Source: Bacilli bacterium (lineage in GTDB: Bacteria; Bacillota_I; Bacilli_A; RF39; UBA660). From it: a stretch of 24,688 nucleotides of DNA. The notes beneath the pieces were generated by a model. It made no database searches and was not told the origin of the DNA. It saw only the letters and a list, made by a program, of their open reading frames with translations. This document shows positions 23,526-24,688 of this stretch, one piece after another (the stretch's first letter is position 1; every line of letters begins with the position of its first letter). The DNA lies in assembly GCA_900757295.1 (NCBI GenBank), contig CAAENH010000086.1, forward strand, positions 1-24,688, in the 5' to 3' direction. Made by a program: the position numbers and the translations under genes.

Positions 23526-24688
23526 CTATTTTTCTTCAGGAGTTCTTATAAACTTAGGATATTGTTTATAATGCAATAACTTTTCTTTATACATATATTT
23601 CTCTGCTTCATTTATCAAGTTTTGAATTGATATTGGATTTTCTCTCCAACAATATCCCACTGATGCAAGTGGATAAGCAAAAGATTTTAGATAATTCTTG
23701 AATGCCTTAATATGTTTTAAAGCTTGTTCTTCATTTTCTTTATCCATGATAACAATAAATTCATCACCACTTCTGCGATAACATAAATATTTGCCAAAGA
23801 AATCTTTTAATATTTTAGTAAATTTACAAATATACTTATCTCCCTCTTCATGACCTTTTATATCATTAATTCTTTTTAAGCCATTTAAATCAGCAAATAA
23901 AACAGCAACATTATTTTTATCTTTTCTTAAAACATATTGTTCACAAAAATTAATATAAGAATTCATATTAAGTAACCCAGTTGACTTATCATAATAAGCT
24001 TGCTCTTCTAAAATTCTTTTTCTTTCTAGTTCTAAACTATAAGTTTCATGAATATTAGTTACTTTTAACAATAAATTTTTATTATCCTTAGTATAATCAG
24101 TTGACTTTGATATTTCTAAACAAACATATTTAAACTCATCAGCAATTTTACGTCGATATTTCAATTCTAATTTCTTATTAGTTTTAAAATATTTTTTTAA
24201 CATTTGAACATTCAAAGCTTTCATAAACTTTTCTTCATCCTGTTTAAATATATTTCCTTCTGCAACAAAATTATTTATCCAAGTTGAAAAATTAATGCTA
24301 CTATCAGAACTTTCATCATCTAGTATTTTTATTATAGAAAAGCTATCATTAGACAAATTTATTTTTAAAACTTTTACATAACTTTCTAATAATATTTTAG
24401 TAATATCTCCTATATTTTTATCATCTAATTTGAAAGTATATAATATATTTGGATTATTTTTATCAAAATCAGTAGGTTTTATTGTTTCAAAATAAATCCA
24501 TTTATATAAACCGTTAACTTTCATTCTTAGTCTTCTAATTATTTTATCTTTAGCAATCTTTCTACTGACATAGTTTAAGTCAACTAATTTAATATATTTA
24601 TTTCTATCTTCTTCGTAAATATTGTTTAATATTTCTTCACAATAATTACTAATATTATCACTTGTACCATGATACATATTTTTTATAA
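23526..24688 (-). CDS. GGDEF diguanylate cyclase with tandem PAS-like domains (5' end off window)
   Basis: At least 386 codons; the frame stays open through the window end, and the first visible Met (24677) falls inside a PAS-like domain, so the N-terminus is missing. Two similar sensor modules follow each other (about 10-85 and 130-212, counted from that Met), each with a basic segment like RRLRMKVNGLYKWIYFE or KLELKYRRKIADEFKYVCLE. The GGDEF domain runs from 229 to the end: YDKSTGLLN, metal-binding Asp263 in FADLNGLKRIND, and the active loop RRSGDEF (SGDEF for GGDEF, a common active variant). No RxxD inhibitory site precedes the loop. It should make cyclic di-GMP in the cytosol. No PilZ or EAL gene is nearby. 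Confidence 0.9.
   Translation of the reverse strand, partial: IKNMYHGTSDNISNYCEEILNNIYEEDRNKYIKLVDLNYVSRKIAKDKIIRRLRMKVNGLYKWIYFETIKPTDFDKNNPNILYTFKLDDKNIGDITKILLESYVKVLKINLSNDSFSIIKILDDESSDSSINFSTWINNFVAEGNIFKQDEEKFMKALNVQMLKKYFKTNKKLELKYRRKIADEFKYVCLEISKSTDYTKDNKNLLLKVTNIHETYSLELERKRILEEQAYYDKSTGLLNMNSYINFCEQYVLRKDKNNVAVLFADLNGLKRINDIKGHEEGDKYICKFTKILKDFFGKYLCYRRSGDEFIVIMDKENEEQALKHIKAFKNYLKSFAYPLASVGYCWRENPISIQNLINEAEKYMYKEKLLHYKQYPKFIRTPEEK

Noticed and set aside
1..24688. Mollicutes genetic code (UGA = Trp)
   Set aside because: Several genes end in TGA at the right place and Trp codons in EF-G and elsewhere are TGG.
1..24688. CRISPR array or tRNA/rRNA genes
   Set aside because: No regularly spaced repeats and no tRNA- or rRNA-like segments were seen on reading both strands.

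Overview
The window is a very AT-rich stretch of a Gram-positive-type (Bacillota) chromosome. The ribosomal and elongation-factor gene order, the AGGAGG-type ribosome binding sites and the cell-wall genes (MraY, a class B PBP with a PASTA domain, FtsW, a FemAB-type transferase) point there. TGA is used as a stop (plsC, the zinc phospholipase gene, the 54-aa gene) and Trp is TGG, so this is the standard bacterial code and not Mollicutes code 4. The many small membrane-anchored proteins, split dcw cluster and split ribosomal cluster suggest an uncultured gut Bacilli/Erysipelotrichia-like lineage. That placement is inference; there is no rRNA in the window. No tRNA, rRNA or CRISPR was seen.

Layout. 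Almost everything is on the minus strand, so transcription runs from high to low coordinates. Right end (24688 to about 18700): a diguanylate cyclase cut by the window edge, ftsI/pbpB, mraY, then a zinc phospholipase C-like gene coupled to plsC. Next (18700 to 16000) is a hybrid sensor kinase followed by an HPt-receiver protein, a likely complete phosphorelay without a visible output domain. Then ftsW, a membrane-anchored protein of unknown role, and a decayed recombinase locus (13000-14965), followed by a ClpC-like ATPase. From 10779 to 6711 come secE-nusG, a TasA-like secreted protein, rplK-rplA and rplJ-rplL. From 6649 to 1762 come two small membrane proteins and the str operon rpsL-rpsG-fusA-tuf. 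At the left end a class A beta-lactamase-fold protein converges on the 3' part of a FemAB-family gene, the only plus-strand gene.

The main discovery candidate is at 13012-14965. A 99-bp copy of the ftsW 3' end lies 1.86 kb downstream of ftsW. The two copies share a perfect 35-bp core at their inner edge and then diverge, mostly at silent sites. Between them lie a serine-recombinase C-terminal remnant whose 3' end faces the core, a short pair of direct repeats, and one intact gene with its own promoter and terminators. This is the pattern of an element that integrated into the 3' end of ftsW, supplied a replacement tail, and then decayed.

Other points: EF-G has NKMG where NKxD is expected; S12 has Ile where KDLPGVRYH has Pro; L11 carries an acidic tail of about 50 residues; rpoB-rpoC are absent between rplL and rpsL; a secreted-protein gene sits between nusG and rplK; and the rplJ leader shows a full promoter, antiterminator and terminator attenuation design.
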